From NCBI RefSeq assembly GCF_049306965.1, contig NC_133179.1:12027501-12091500 (forward strand): a stretch of DNA of 64,000 nt. Reading direction: 5' to 3'. A program made the position numbers and the translations under genes. Shown piece by piece: positions 39,061 through 50,689 of this stretch. Origin of the DNA: Danio rerio. Taxonomy: Eukaryota; Chordata; Actinopteri; Cypriniformes; Danionidae. Every line of letters starts with the position of its first letter. The stretch's first letter is position 1. Below the pieces are notes generated by a model. It was not told the origin of the DNA. It saw nothing but the letters and a program-made list of their open reading frames with translations, and ran no database searches.

Positions 39061-39126
39061 GGATCTTATTAATTTTTATGCCCCTTATCACTTTTAAAAA
39101 TAGCAATATATTTTTTTGCATCAAAA

Positions 39127-39159
39127 GTGTGTGTGTGTGTGCGCGCGCACGCGTGCGTT

Positions 39160-39232
<73 letters not shown>
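39127..39232. repeat. (GT)n(GC)n(TA)n compound microsatellite
   Basis: (GT)7, then GCGCGCGCACGCGTGCG, then GTGTG and about 34 TA units. Nearly unbroken purine-pyrimidine alternation over about 105 bp. Confidence 0.95.
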
Positions 39233-39236
<4 letters not shown>

Positions 39237-39882
39237 TTTTTATTTTACTTTTTTTTTGCACATGCTACACAAGCTTTTTAATTAAAAAAGAAAAACAATT
39301 ATTATTCCTCCTGAATGACAGCAGAACAGACAAGTATATAGTTTGAATATAATGTCTGTATGACTATTCCTGTGATTTCCCACAAGGGGGCTCTAAAGCT
39401 TTGGTAATCCTTCACATGTCAGTTTTCCTTTGTTTGTAGACTTCTGCTTCATGACCAAAAAAAAGCCTTAATCTCTGTGAATTAAAGCATTAGATCGCAT
39501 TCTGTTCAACATCTATTGACTCTCCAGTAGAAAGGCAACAGTTAGTTATCAAAACAAGCTTCAGCCGGCAGTGCGAAACTCTCCAAAGTATTATTATTAT
39601 TTCTTCTGCCAGTTGTCATTGTGCTACTGCATGTTGACACTGAACCTGGTCAGACAAGAAAACTAGCACACCTCATTACACAACCAAACAGTTTTTGTGC
39701 AAGAACAAAGGTTTGCAGTGGCTGAACGGCTTTAGGAGGTTGTAAAAAAAAAAAAAAAGTAGTCTACTTGTAGGAAAAGTCGAAGTTGGAGTAAAAAAAG
39801 AGGAAGCAGATTGTGGTTGTGAGATGGTCTCACAGGCACAAATCACCTCAGATCCAGTCAGGAATTCAGAAGGGATGAGAAA

Positions 39883-40043
<161 letters not shown>

Positions 40044-40384
40044 TGAGTGAGAAAACCACACACTCATGCAGAATCACTGCAGATGAACATTTAGTTTTAA
40101 TGCATCATATTTGTGGCCATGACACATTTACAACATCTAGTTTTGCAGGAAAGAAAATCTCCGTGAATTAATCTACTTTTGTTTTTTTAAAACGTTTTAG
40201 CGAACATCAAAGGCGGTCACATGGCTGGTTTATGGACTTTATGCCACTGAATCTCTAACAAATGAACAGTACATTTTTATAGTGTATTATAGACTAGTGA
40301 CTAGTTATTTTCTTGAATGTATACATTTTTTAGATTTAAAGTGGTTTAAAGGCACTGTATACAATTATTATTAATTATTATTAG

Positions 40385-40556
40385 AGGTTTTATTTTATTT
40401 ACCAAAAGCAAAAACAATTATATTTCTTCCCCATGGAGATTTTATTTTATTTATCAAAAACAATAAATGTATTTCTTCTCTGTGGAGAGATTTTATTTTA
40501 TTTATTTATTATTTTATTTATCAATAGCAAAATCAAGAATTATTTCCCTTAGAGAG

Positions 40557-40593
<37 letters not shown>

Positions 40594-40960
40594 TTATTTT
40601 ATTTTATTTTATTTTATTTTATTTATCAAAAGCAACAGTTGTATTTCTTCCACATGGAGATATTTTATTTTATCAAAAGCAAAAACAACAAGTATATATA
40701 ATATATAAAAGATATATAATATCTCCACATGGAGATATTTTACTTACTTATTTATTTATTTATTTTGTATTTTATCAAAAGCAAAAACAACAATTATGTT
40801 TCGTCTCCATGGAGAGGTTTTATTTAATTTAATTTAATTGAATTTTGTTTTATTTTATTTATCAAAAGCGGCAATTGTATTTCTTCCCCATATAGTGATT
40901 TCATTTTATTTATCAGAAGCAAAACAACAATTATTATTATTATTGTATTATTATATTTAT
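40385..40960. repeat. Minisatellite: about 40-bp core with TTTTA spacers, 8 units
   Basis: Eight cores with TTATCAAAAGCAAAAACAAC and CTTCCCCATGGAGAG begin near 40402, 40451, 40518, 40623, 40672, 40774, 40859 and 40911. The spacers are TTTTA or TA runs of varying length, giving unit spacings of about 49 to 105 bp. Confidence 0.85.
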
Positions 40961-41074
40961 TTATTACTAACTTGAAGTTCAAAGACAGTCGTTTTGCAAA
41001 TTTTATGCTTTTATGCAAGTTATTTGCATTTTTTATGAATATTTTATTGATTTCTAAACTTACTAATAGATATA

Positions 41075-41468
41075 CAGTTGAAGTCAGAATTATAAGCCCC
41101 CTTTTGAATATTTTTTTTTTCTTTTTTAAATATTTCCCAAATTATATTTAACAGGGCAAGGATATTTTTTATAATAAAGTATTATTTGTTTTATTTCGGC
41201 CCTAACCTGCCTAGTTAAACTAATTAACCTAGTTAAGGCTTTAAATGTCACTTTAAACTGTATAAAAGTGTCATGAAAAATATCTAGTAAAATATTATTT
41301 ACTGTCATCATGGCAACGATAAAATAAATCAGTTATTACAGATGAGTTATTGAAACTATTATGTTCAGAAATGTGTTGAAAAAATCTGCTCTCCGTTAAA
41401 CAGAATTAGGGAAAAAATAAACATGGTGGCTAATAAATCAGGGGAGCTAACAATTCTGACCTCAACTG
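41075..41468. mobile_element. Non-autonomous Tc1-like element, complete
   Basis: TA-flanked at both ends (41073-41074 and 41469-41470). Terminal repeats CAGTTGAAGTCAGAATTAT and AATTCTGACCTCAACTG. The first bases match Sleeping Beauty-type Tc1 ends (CAGTTGAAGTC). 394 bp, no transposase. Same family as 531-940, 21706-22147 and 60712-60925. Confidence 0.85.
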
Positions 41469-41729
41469 TACATGCAAAACATGTGTATGAAAAACTGGTT
41501 TTAATCCACAGCATTGTGCTCATAATACATTTACAGTTTTGCATAAAAATAGTTTCAAACTTTTTTCTCTTGAGCCTATATTTGTTCTTCAAACTGAGGT
41601 AAATGGCATGACAGGCTAATTTGTAGTCTAAGAAAAGGCTACAGGACATAAAAAAGGCTCAATCTTTTCATCTCAGTTGCTTGTCATTTGGTCAAAAGTG
41701 TCTTTAGAAGTCGGTAATTGCAGACGGAG

Positions 41730-41756
41730 CCCCCCCCCCCCCCCCCCCCCCCCCCC
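41730..41756. repeat. Poly(C) run of 27
   Basis: An uninterrupted homopolymer of 27 C. The length is likely to vary between reads. Confidence 0.9.
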
Positions 41757-41947
41757 GAGCAACACTTGAGCTTAAGTGCTTCATTCTGGAGTTTGCAGTT
41801 CTCATATCTAGAAATCAAACTTTTAACCACTCGTCTGTTTTTATGTAGCGTCTACAAAAACAGTCGAGAGCTCAGACAGTACATAAGACTCAGTCAGAAA
41901 GTCATTTTAAATGTCTAGTCTGAAAAATGTGTCGCTGTCCAGCTGAG

Positions 41948-41949
<2 letters not shown>

Positions 41950-41981
<32 letters not shown>
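41950..41981. repeat. (CA)n microsatellite
   Basis: About 15 CA units. Confidence 0.9.
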
Positions 41982-41983
<2 letters not shown>

Positions 41984-42114
41984 AGACACGTCATTCGTCT
42001 TTGTTTCCTCTTGTCCCTCTTTAATGATCTTACCATCTGTGAGTGTGATTTTTTTTTAAGGGACTCCCTCGATTGGGTTTTAAGCAACAAGCCATAGTGA
42101 CCTCAACTTTCCAT

Positions 42115-43300
42115 TTTAGCCACTTCTGTCATATTACTTTGAAATTTTTAAAACTGTTTTTCCAGATATTATTTTATTTTGTTGCCATTCATTTCAATGT
42201 CAAATGCATGGAAGACCTAAATGGACTCCTATTGTTTTATTTTAATTTGATTAATTTCATTTTATTTTATTTTGCGCCATCATTCCCATTCATTTCAATG
42301 TCAAATGCATGGTAAACTTAAATGTACTCTCTTTATTTATTTTTAAGTTTAATTTAATGGAATTTTATTTTATTTTATTTTCATATATTTTTTAACACAA
42401 TTCATTTCAATGTCGAATACATGGCAGACTTTAAAATGTATTTATTATTTTCTATATCATTTTATTTTATTTCATACAATCATTCCCATTCATTTCAATG
42501 TCAGATGCATGGCAGACTTGAATGGACTCTTTTTTTAAATTTATTTATAATTTTTATTTTATTTTATTTTAGTTTATTTTAGTTTAGTTTAGTTCGCATA
42601 GTCATTCCCGTTTGTTTTAATGTCAAATGCATGGCAGACTTAAATGGACTCTTTGTATTTTCTTATTAATTTTTTTATTTTTATTTATTTATTATTATTA
42701 TTATTTTAATTCCTTAAACATTCCTATTCATTTCAATGTAAATTACATGGTTGACTTAAATGGATTTTCTTTTTTTTCTTTTTTTTTTTTACATTTTTTA
42801 ATTAATAAACAAATTAAATAAATAATTAATTACTTAATTAATCAATTCATTTTATTTTACTTTTTTATTTATTATTTTTAGTAGTAGTATTTTTCTTCTA
42901 TTTTCACATAAGCGTTCATATTCGTTTCAATGTCAATTGCATGGCTGACTTAAATGGAAAAATCTTTTTATTTATTTATTTATTATTTTATTTTTTATTT
43001 ATTTGTTTGTTTGTTTGTTTTATTTATTTGTTTATATTTATTAGTAGTAGTAGTAGTAGTATTTTTCTTCCTTTTTTTACGTAGGCATTCCCATTCATTT
43101 CAATGTCAATTGCATGACTAACTTAAATGGACGCTTTTTACAGTATTTTATTTAATTAAATTTTATTTTATGTTATTTACGTAAGCATTCACATTCATTT
43201 CAGTGTCAATTGAATGGACTCTCTTTATTTTATTTTATTATTTATTTTATCTTATTTTATTTACACAAGTACTCCCATTGATTTACATATCAATTGCATG
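42115..43300. repeat. Minisatellite: about 45-bp core with TTTTA spacers, about 10 units
   Basis: The core CATTCATTTCAATGTCAAAT plus GCATGGCAGACTTAAATGGA recurs near 42187, 42286, 42399, 42488, 42608, 42724, 42916, 43092, 43192 and 43272. Cores are well conserved. Spacers of TTTTA, TTTAT and GTAGTA repeats vary, so spacing ranges from about 80 to 190 bp. Confidence 0.85.
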
Positions 43301-44130
43301 CAAGACCTCCTAATTCTTATGTCAAGCGTTTACATTTAACACCTTCATCTATCAAAATATCAACTCTCAAAACCAAAACAATAAATCCTCATATCATTCC
43401 TCGTAATCATTCTGAATCCACTGAAAGCCCAATATAATAAATCCAATTCTTTATTTATGATACAGAGCCGTTATCACATCAGACATTTAGCTGTTCATGT
43501 CTTTTGAAGTGTCTTCATAACATAAATGTGATTTAGTGTTTCCACATGAGACTCTCACTGAGAACAAAGGCTTCACATAAACACGCACATGATTTCTCTA
43601 TTCATCTGAATTAAACTGCTTAACATGATTCGAGACCACCGCTCACCTGACCTAAATTTTCATCCAAATTCAATTTACTGACCGTAGTGTAGACGTGTAG
43701 TACTCGTGCTTTGTGTGCTATGCCACATTGGTTTCTGAGTTCTTGTTTACTCTCTGGCCTAAATCTCACTCTATCATTTTTGGATCAACCCTCAATTAGA
43801 AGCTCTCTTTGTAGTCAGCATATTTTGGGAGATTTCTTTCTGTTCGTGAGGCATGAAAAGGCAACGCTAGTCTCGTCTACACAGACATGCCACATCACTG
43901 ACGTGTTTTACATTTTGTTCTCAGTACATGCAAAGTGAATTAGCACATATTAACAAGGTAGCATGCATTTTTTTTATTATGTATGTACTGCATTACAATC
44001 ACAAAAAATGACCAATTATATAATAATATAATAATAATAATAATATATATATATATTATATAATAATATATATATATTATTTTTATTTTTATTTATTTAT
44101 TTATTTATATATATTTAAACACACTACTGG
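43300..44130. other. Intergenic, no feature
   Basis: A unique-looking block (43320-43940), then a TA/TAA low-complexity tract (44010-44120). Confidence 0.45.
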
Positions 44131-44136
44131 ATCCGT

Positions 44137-44298
44137 TTTTTTTTTTTTTTTTTTTTTTTTTTTTCCAGAAAAAACCCATGTGAACATGGGGAGAACATGC
44201 AAATACATAGAAATGCCAACTGACCAAGCCGGGACTCGAACCAGCGACCTTCTTACTGTGAGGCAACAGTGCTAACCACTGAACCACTGCGTCGCCTT
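44137..44298 (-). mobile_element. DANA-type SINE, partial
   Basis: Minus-strand head: CAGTGCTAACCACTGAACCA and GGGACTCGAACCAGCGACC. The body is truncated and bounded by a run of about 27 T. Confidence 0.8.
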
Positions 44299-44299
44299 T

Positions 44300-45340
44300 T
44301 ATTTTATTTTATTAGGCAACATATTTTGGGGAATTTCTTTCTTTTCTTGAGTTACGAACAGCCAACTCCAGTCCCATCTGCAGCACTGACATCCTTTACC
44401 TTTCTTTCATGGTGCACACAAGGTGAATCAGTACATTAACAAATAAACAAACCATTCATTTCAAACTCACAAAGAAAAAAACTTATGCAGTCATTTGAGG
44501 GGCTTGAAGGCAAATTGTTGTGTGATGCTAAGGAATGATAGCAGAGTACATTAGCGCTCTGGTGCCACTATGGAGCCAAGCTATTTGGTTGTATAATCAG
44601 TTTTGAGGTCATATTCGCCACAGGCTCCGCTACTGTGGACTTTTATTGTAGATCACAAGCCTGAAAAACAAAACAAGAACACTATGTGCTCCAGGTAGCT
44701 TCTTCTCACTCCTTGAAACCGATAATAAGCCGTTAGCATGGGCGCTAATGACAAGGCGTGTCAGTAGTTCTGAGATAGCGTTTTTGCCTTAGGGTATCAG
44801 TCCAGATCTGGCTTTTCAAGTTCACCCCTTGTCTTGATCTTTGGGAGGTCTGTGCTGTAGTAATGAGCACTTCTTGTGTGTTATACAACATCTTTTTGTT
44901 GCCTGTTACAAAATAGATGACACAAATACGTTTATAGGTTTGTACTCGAGAACATGATGTTGGAGATGTTTGCGAACAGAATGTGGTTTGTTGTAAATCA
45001 CCTCTAAACTTGACAGAAAGTCACATTAAGTCAATTTATGGGAGCAAAGTGCACGGAGGAGATTGTAAAGGTGTATTTTCTAAAGGTTATCAATACTGGC
45101 ATATGGGTTAGTGTTGTATTTTTAATGTTTATCTTGAGCAGTATCCATCTGATAAACTGTTGTCTATAAAATGCAGTAAACTTTGACTACATTTTCGACG
45201 TGATAAATGAACAAATCAATCATATAAAATCACCGGAGATTTGCTTATGCTTATTATTATTATTTGCAAAATTAAAGACAATTTTATCAAGATTACAGCT
45301 AGACATACCAATCTTTCCTTTAAATCTAAAAAGTAAAATG
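44300..45340. other. Intergenic, no feature
   Basis: Unique-looking sequence. No coding exon recognised. Confidence 0.45.
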
Positions 45341-45353
45341 TTGTCATTTAGAG

Positions 45354-46263
45354 CAGTGTTTCTCAACCACGTTCCTGGAGGACCAACAGCACTGCACGTT
45401 TTGGATGTCTTTATCTGTCGAACCCATTACAGGTCTTTCAGTCTCTGCTAATGAGCTGATGATCTGAATCAGGTGTGGTTGATTAAGGAGACATTTGCTG
45501 TGTCCCAATTCACATTATACTACACCCTAATAGTTTGTACATTTTTTTTTTTAAAGGAAAAGTATGTACTTTTAAGTGTGTAACAGAAAAGTATGCAAGC
45601 TTTGGCACATGCTTCTTCCTTGTTAACAGATCGCTATGTTGGTTAGTTACATCCCCTGCCAATCACCTTGACACATCATCCACATTTCTTTCATATTTAA
45701 TTACCTACCTTATTGGAGAAGCAGCAGCAGGATAATCTGCCATTCGTGAGTCTTTTAATGCGGATAAATCTCCTTAGGTCTTTGGGTAATTATGCATTCA
45801 GAAGTTAATGTCCAAACATATCTTGATATAAGTTAACATTGTTGTTGCAGATTAAATATAACATGGAAAACACGGTTTAAACATGTTCCAGTTAGATAGA
45901 TATTAATTACCAGTCATTCAAACATCTATACATAGGCCTCTCTACTTGACTGTTTGTCTTGCGTGTCCGCCATGTTTGTAGTTTGTTCACACATTTTACC
46001 CGAGCTTGTAGTTATAAACAGATCCACGTCCAACGTGTAATGTATTGTGGTCAATAGCAGTGGTTAAAGTATGGATGCTTCCAAACTTCAAGGTTTTACC
46101 GGAAATAGTACTCTTTGGCATACTCTTTTCAACATACTATGCTTTGGGACATACTTATTCTTCTTTCAAATACTATTTAGGATGGATAGTATGCAATTTG
46201 GGATGCAGCGATGGTAAGAGTGCAGTGCTGGTGATCCTCCAGGAACGTGGTTGAGAAACACTG
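45354..46263. mobile_element. hAT-type MITE with perfect 8-bp duplication and nested insertion
   Basis: Terminal repeats CAGTGTTTCTCAACCACG and CGTGGTTGAGAAACACTG are perfect inverses. ATTTAGAG flanks both sides (45346-45353 and 46264-46271). At 910 bp it is far larger than the typical few-hundred-bp MITE with these ends, because a second element occupies about 45497-46212. Confidence 0.9.
45497..46212. mobile_element. Nested element inside the hAT MITE
   Basis: Begins TGTGTCCCAATTCACATTAT and ends AGTATGCAATTTGGGATGCA, which are inverted relatives. GACATACTTATTCTTC-like blocks recur near the right side. A similar TGTCCCAAATTGCACT start is at 48793. Exact boundaries are uncertain by about 10 bp. 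Confidence 0.6.
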
Positions 46264-46289
46264 ATTTAGAGCATTTTTAAATTAAATGG

Positions 46290-46432
46290 ATAAAAATCAT
46301 TAAATAATAATATATTAACATAAACTGAATTAAATTGTGTTAATATCATGTCTTCCACAAAAGCACTAAACAGCATAACTATTAAAAATATTAGACACTA
46401 AATTAGCATATTAAAATTATTTTTAAATAATT

Positions 46433-46468
<36 letters not shown>

Positions 46469-46955
46469 TATTTTAATCTCTGTTTTATTATTCTGAATTC
46501 ATCCATTTTGCTTCACATACTATTTTAATGGGCAGTATTTACTGATCTATAGTAAACATACAATAAGCCAAATTTAAAATGTAAAAGGTTTCCATTTATT
46601 TTTCCAAGTATTTTTACATTAAATATAGAAAATCATTAAACAATAATATATTAACATAGACCACATACAGTCTCTTAATATCATGTCTTCCACAAAGCAC
46701 TAAACGGCATAACTATTAATAATATTTGACACCAAATTAACATATTAAAATGATTTCTGAGGTATACAGTATATATATTTATATATTATAAGAGTTATAC
46801 TATTAAATGGTAAATGCACTATTTTTATATCTACCTGCCATATGAGTGTTAGTCTGTGTTGTATTATTCTGAATTCATCCATCCATTTTGTTTCACATAC
46901 TATTTTAATGGCCAGTAATTACTATGGTAAGCTATAGTAAACATACAGTATGCCT
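46290..46955. repeat. Tandem duplication, about 335-bp period
   Basis: Copy 1 (about 46290-46625) and copy 2 (about 46626-46955) share ATCATTAAATAATAATATAT, AATATCATGTCTTCCACAAA, TATTCTGAATTCATCCATTT and CACATACTATTTTAATGGGC in the same order, offset by 335 bp. A (TA)n tract expanded in copy 1. Confidence 0.75.
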
Positions 46956-47421
46956 GGATCTAAAATCACATACTCTGTAAAGCAAGTCCTTGCTTAAATT
47001 AATACTTTACTTTATAACTTCTAAAAAGTTTGTTCTGTAGAAAATTAATGTGTGTAGTATGAATATAATGCCAATTGCACTGTATCACTTCAATTTGACT
47101 TAATATTTCGAAGAATAAAACAATGCTTGGAAATGCTGCTTGATTTAAGAATTTTGTAAATATTTGTTTTAGAAAGTAGACAAAACTCTAAGCAAGTACA
47201 TAAAATGTTTTGTAGTGTATTAAACAGACAATCATTACTATGAGAATCGGTTATCATGTAGTTGTAGAAGTAAAGGGACCATCAAAATAAAGTGATACTG
47301 TGCAATCGGCATTACATTCATACTACACACATTCATTTTATACAGAACACACTTTTCGGGAGTTTTAAGTATTAATTTAAACAAGGACTTGCTTTTACAG
47401 AGTATAGATCCAGGCTTACTG
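46946..47421. mobile_element. Foldback MITE, TA-flanked
   Basis: Left arm about 46946-47100 and right arm about 47283-47421 are inverted copies. CTGTAAAGCAAGTCCTTG on the left faces CAAGGACTTGCTTTTACAG on the right, and GTGTAGTATGAATATAATGC faces GCATTACATTCATACTACAC. CAG...CTG ends with TA on both sides suggest Tc1/mariner superfamily. The symmetry continues outward at least 10 bp (TAGTAAACATA / TATGTTTACAA). Confidence 0.8.
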
Positions 47422-47499
47422 TATGTTTACAATAACTATTTTATGGCCTATTTAACAAATTCAGACTCCTTTTGTCACATACAGTGTTTGACCTACTAT

Positions 47500-48630
47500 A
47501 TAGGTGTAGTTTGCCATGTTCAGGGGAGCTACTGATTAGCATGTTCATTTGAATCAGGTGTTGTGTGTCTAATGGGAAAGGACACTCTTTGTTTCAGTAT
47601 ACTTCATCTGATGAAGTTTGGCATCAACACAGCACCACTCCAGCTCAAGGTAAACACTAGCAGACCCCCAGACGCCACCCTACAAAGTTTGATGCTGTTA
47701 TGGAGATGATGTTTTATATGCTTGAAAATAAATAGACTCCAAAGAAACCGTTTATGATTTAAAAATAAAAAGGCAGACAGCTCTATCTCGCTTTGTCAAT
47801 CTGGAAATGTTTGTGTTATATTTGGACGTGCCCACTAAAACACGCACACCAACAAGTTGATTTAACATAAACTAATCCGACATGAATCAAAGTGGTGCCG
47901 TGTGCGTGGTACAGGGTTGTTTAAAGATTGGATTAGCACCGAGATAAGAGCCTCTATAAAATGCTGCTTGATGCCAAGCTGGCTAGAAATAAGTCTATCT
48001 GAGAAAGGCCATGTCGCTCTTTCAGCAAGCTTTTTATATGAGCTAATAGGCCCGTGTGTATTTTTGTATTTTGTGCCAGATCTGCACCTGATGTTTTGTG
48101 AGATTGTAATTCCAGAATTCATTGCATGCATTCTTGTCTTCGTAGCTCACCTTCTTTCTGTGGCTCAGATAAAATAAAACGTCCACTAACAGGGTGAATC
48201 AAGGCAGGCAAATAAAGCAATTGTGTACTTTGGAGGCTTTATGAGAGTTTTCTGTGCCGTCCAGGTTTGGTAGAATCTGTAAGCACGTGTTTGCTCCGTG
48301 CGCCTGATATTTCAAGTGCTTCGTGGACATTAATGGAGTCATAAGTCATTCGTTTCTGCTTTGTTTGCATTTTGGGTTTTATTATGGCTTTTAGTGCATT
48401 ATTCAGTGCTCCTTTAGGGCGTTTGTGGATCTGTTTTGTCTCAAAACTGACCTAGAGAGGACCTGACACCTCACGATACTACAAATCCTTCATTGGTTTG
48501 ACCTGAAATCCTGGCTGTCTGTTTGAGCTGTAATTCCACTGAAGCGTTATTGACATGTTTCCATTGAATCTTATTATTTATTTATTTATTTAAAAAAAAA
48601 TTGGTATATAAATGTAAATAGCACAGTGTG
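47500..48630. other. Intergenic, repeat-poor block
   Basis: About 1.1 kb of balanced composition. Overlapping open frames on both strands (47862-48177) match no family I know and lack splice context. Candidate conserved non-coding DNA only. Confidence 0.35.
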
Positions 48631-48635
48631 TTAAA

Positions 48636-48785
48636 GGAATAGTTCAGCCCAAAATGAAAATTGCTTCATTATTATTTCACTTATGTGGTTTTAAACATTT
48701 ATGAGATTCGTTCTTCTGTTTAAAACAAAAGAAGATATTTTGAAAAATGTTGGGGACCCCATGTAGGAGATACTATAGAAGTCAA
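48636..48785. mobile_element. MITE fragment (AGTTCAGCCC-type)
   Basis: TTAAAGGAATAGTTCAGCCC and AAGAAGATATTTTGAAAAAT resemble the element at 19242-19462. It runs into a TGTCCCAAATTG sequence at 48793 like the nested element at 45497, with a mirrored GTCCCAGTTGGGA near 49200. Confidence 0.5.
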
Positions 48786-49269
48786 TAGGTGTGTCCCAAA
48801 TTGCACTGTTATGCACTATCCTACAACATTATGTAGTATAAATAGGGAAAGTAGTGCGTTCACACTAAAAACTCTAAAAATAATTAATCAATCAGTCATT
48901 CATCTGTTAAAATGTAGTGTAGAATGTTGGACACTTCACACACTTGATGACCGCTGCTTTGATCATGTAGTGGAAGGGGTGGATCTTTCAGACGCTCATG
49001 TTGAATGACTTTATTTAATTTGGATTGTGAAAGCAAAATTCTACTATGAGAGTGATTATACCATCTCTCGATGGTGATTGCAGTTATACTCATGGCAGGT
49101 GTTATTTGGTAGTTTGGTCATTTATTCCGCTAATTTGGCAACCGTGAAACGATATCTGGGAAACGGTTTGAATTTCCGTTTAGAAAAAAAAACCTTAGTG
49201 TCCCAGTTGGGATGACACTGCATACATATACTGTGCTTTTGAGTGTGTAAGCACACAAGTACATAGTGT

Positions 49270-49950
49270 ATAAGTCAAGTAAAGTTTATTTATAGAGCAC
49301 TTGCTGTACAGAAAATATACAACAAAATAAACATAATAGTATAAAAAATACAGCATAAACTATAGCTAAACTACCTAAAAGGCACATCAATTAAAATAAC
49401 CAGTTATTAGGATCAATTGTCAAATGCCAGCAAAAAAGAAAAGAGTATTAAGAGCTGATTTAAAGGAGAACCCTTTTAAGTGGGGCAAGACCATTTAGAG
49501 ATTTATAAACAAATAAAATAATTGTAAACTATATTCTAAAAGGAACTGGCAACCAATGAAGCGAAGCTAACACGGGGGAAAGGTGGTCTTATGTGCAAGT
49601 ACCAATTAACAGGCCTGCCTCATCTTTTTGCACCATTTACAAATAGGCAATAGCTGACCTGCTACTCCTCACATGCAGTGCATTACAGTAATCTAACCAA
49701 GTGGTCATGAAAGCATGGATTACTGTGGTTTTTGGTATATATTGCCTTCGTTTTGCTAGTTGCCTTATAGTTGAAAAAAAAAGCTAGATTTAACTACTTC
49801 TCTAATCTGACTCGAATTTCACTCCTAAATTTGTGACCGTAGGCTTAAAATGCTGTGCTAACGATCCCATATTGAATAGAGGAGTCCCAACGCTACCTTC
49901 TAAAAAGCATTACTTCTGTTTTGTTTTCATTAAAACTTAAAAAATGTAAG
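49270..49950 (-). mobile_element. Degraded LINE 3' region
   Basis: The minus strand around 49680-49720 can encode IHAFMTTWLDYCNAL, like the HAFMTSRLDYCNALL segment near the C terminus of L2-type LINE proteins. TTTATTTATAGAGCACTT at 49287 resembles a LINE tail. Heavily decayed. Confidence 0.4.
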
Positions 49951-50689
49951 ATATTAGTGTGCCATTTGAGATGCAGCTAATCTTTCTCAGCAACCAGGAT
50001 TTTTCACATTATCTTCACCCATAGATGTGCATTGTAGGATAAAACAATATCGTGGACATCAATGGGTTCATCAATTTTCTTTTTTTAGTGAGCCATCCTT
50101 TTGAGTAACCAATGAATTATGACTTGCAATGACTTGCGCTTCAGGATGGGTTTGCAAAAACATACTGTAACTGTGTTGACAGTGATGTAACTACTGTCAG
50201 CAAGACATCTGCGGGCAATATATATGTATGTTCATTTTAAATATTACAGAATAACTTAGAAAATTACCCATGACAAATTTAATAAACAAGGTTTAGTATA
50301 TATTCGGCCCACACCCCTTAAGTTTGATTTTTGGCCCTTTATAGAAAAAAGTTTGGCCACCTTTGTTTAAAATGGTGTGAAAACAGCTAAAAACACGGTA
50401 TTAGACATGTTAGACAAATAGTTTTTAATGTCACTCAGTATAGAAATCCTACATGTCCTCATGAGTTTCATCCTGGATTAGATCAGATTAGCTGTTTATA
50501 TACAGTAGTTACCATCTGAACATCTACATGTTTTTTTAAATTGTCCTAGAACAAGAATGGATGGTTTTCAATAGTTTTAGGTCAGTTTTGATCCACTTCA
50601 AATGTTACTACTTGAGATATCAGCATGTAGATGGTCATATCTCCATTGTTTTCCCCTTGAATTCCTTGCATGCATTAGTAAAGTGTGTG

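Noticed and set aside
39380-39395. Possible CTCF motif CACAAGGGGGCTC
   Set aside because: Key core positions mismatch (GCTC instead of GCGC); too weak to list.
47862-48177. Overlapping open frames of about 90 aa on both strands
   Set aside because: No recognisable domain, no splice signals that link them to other exons, and equal openness on both strands suggests chance.
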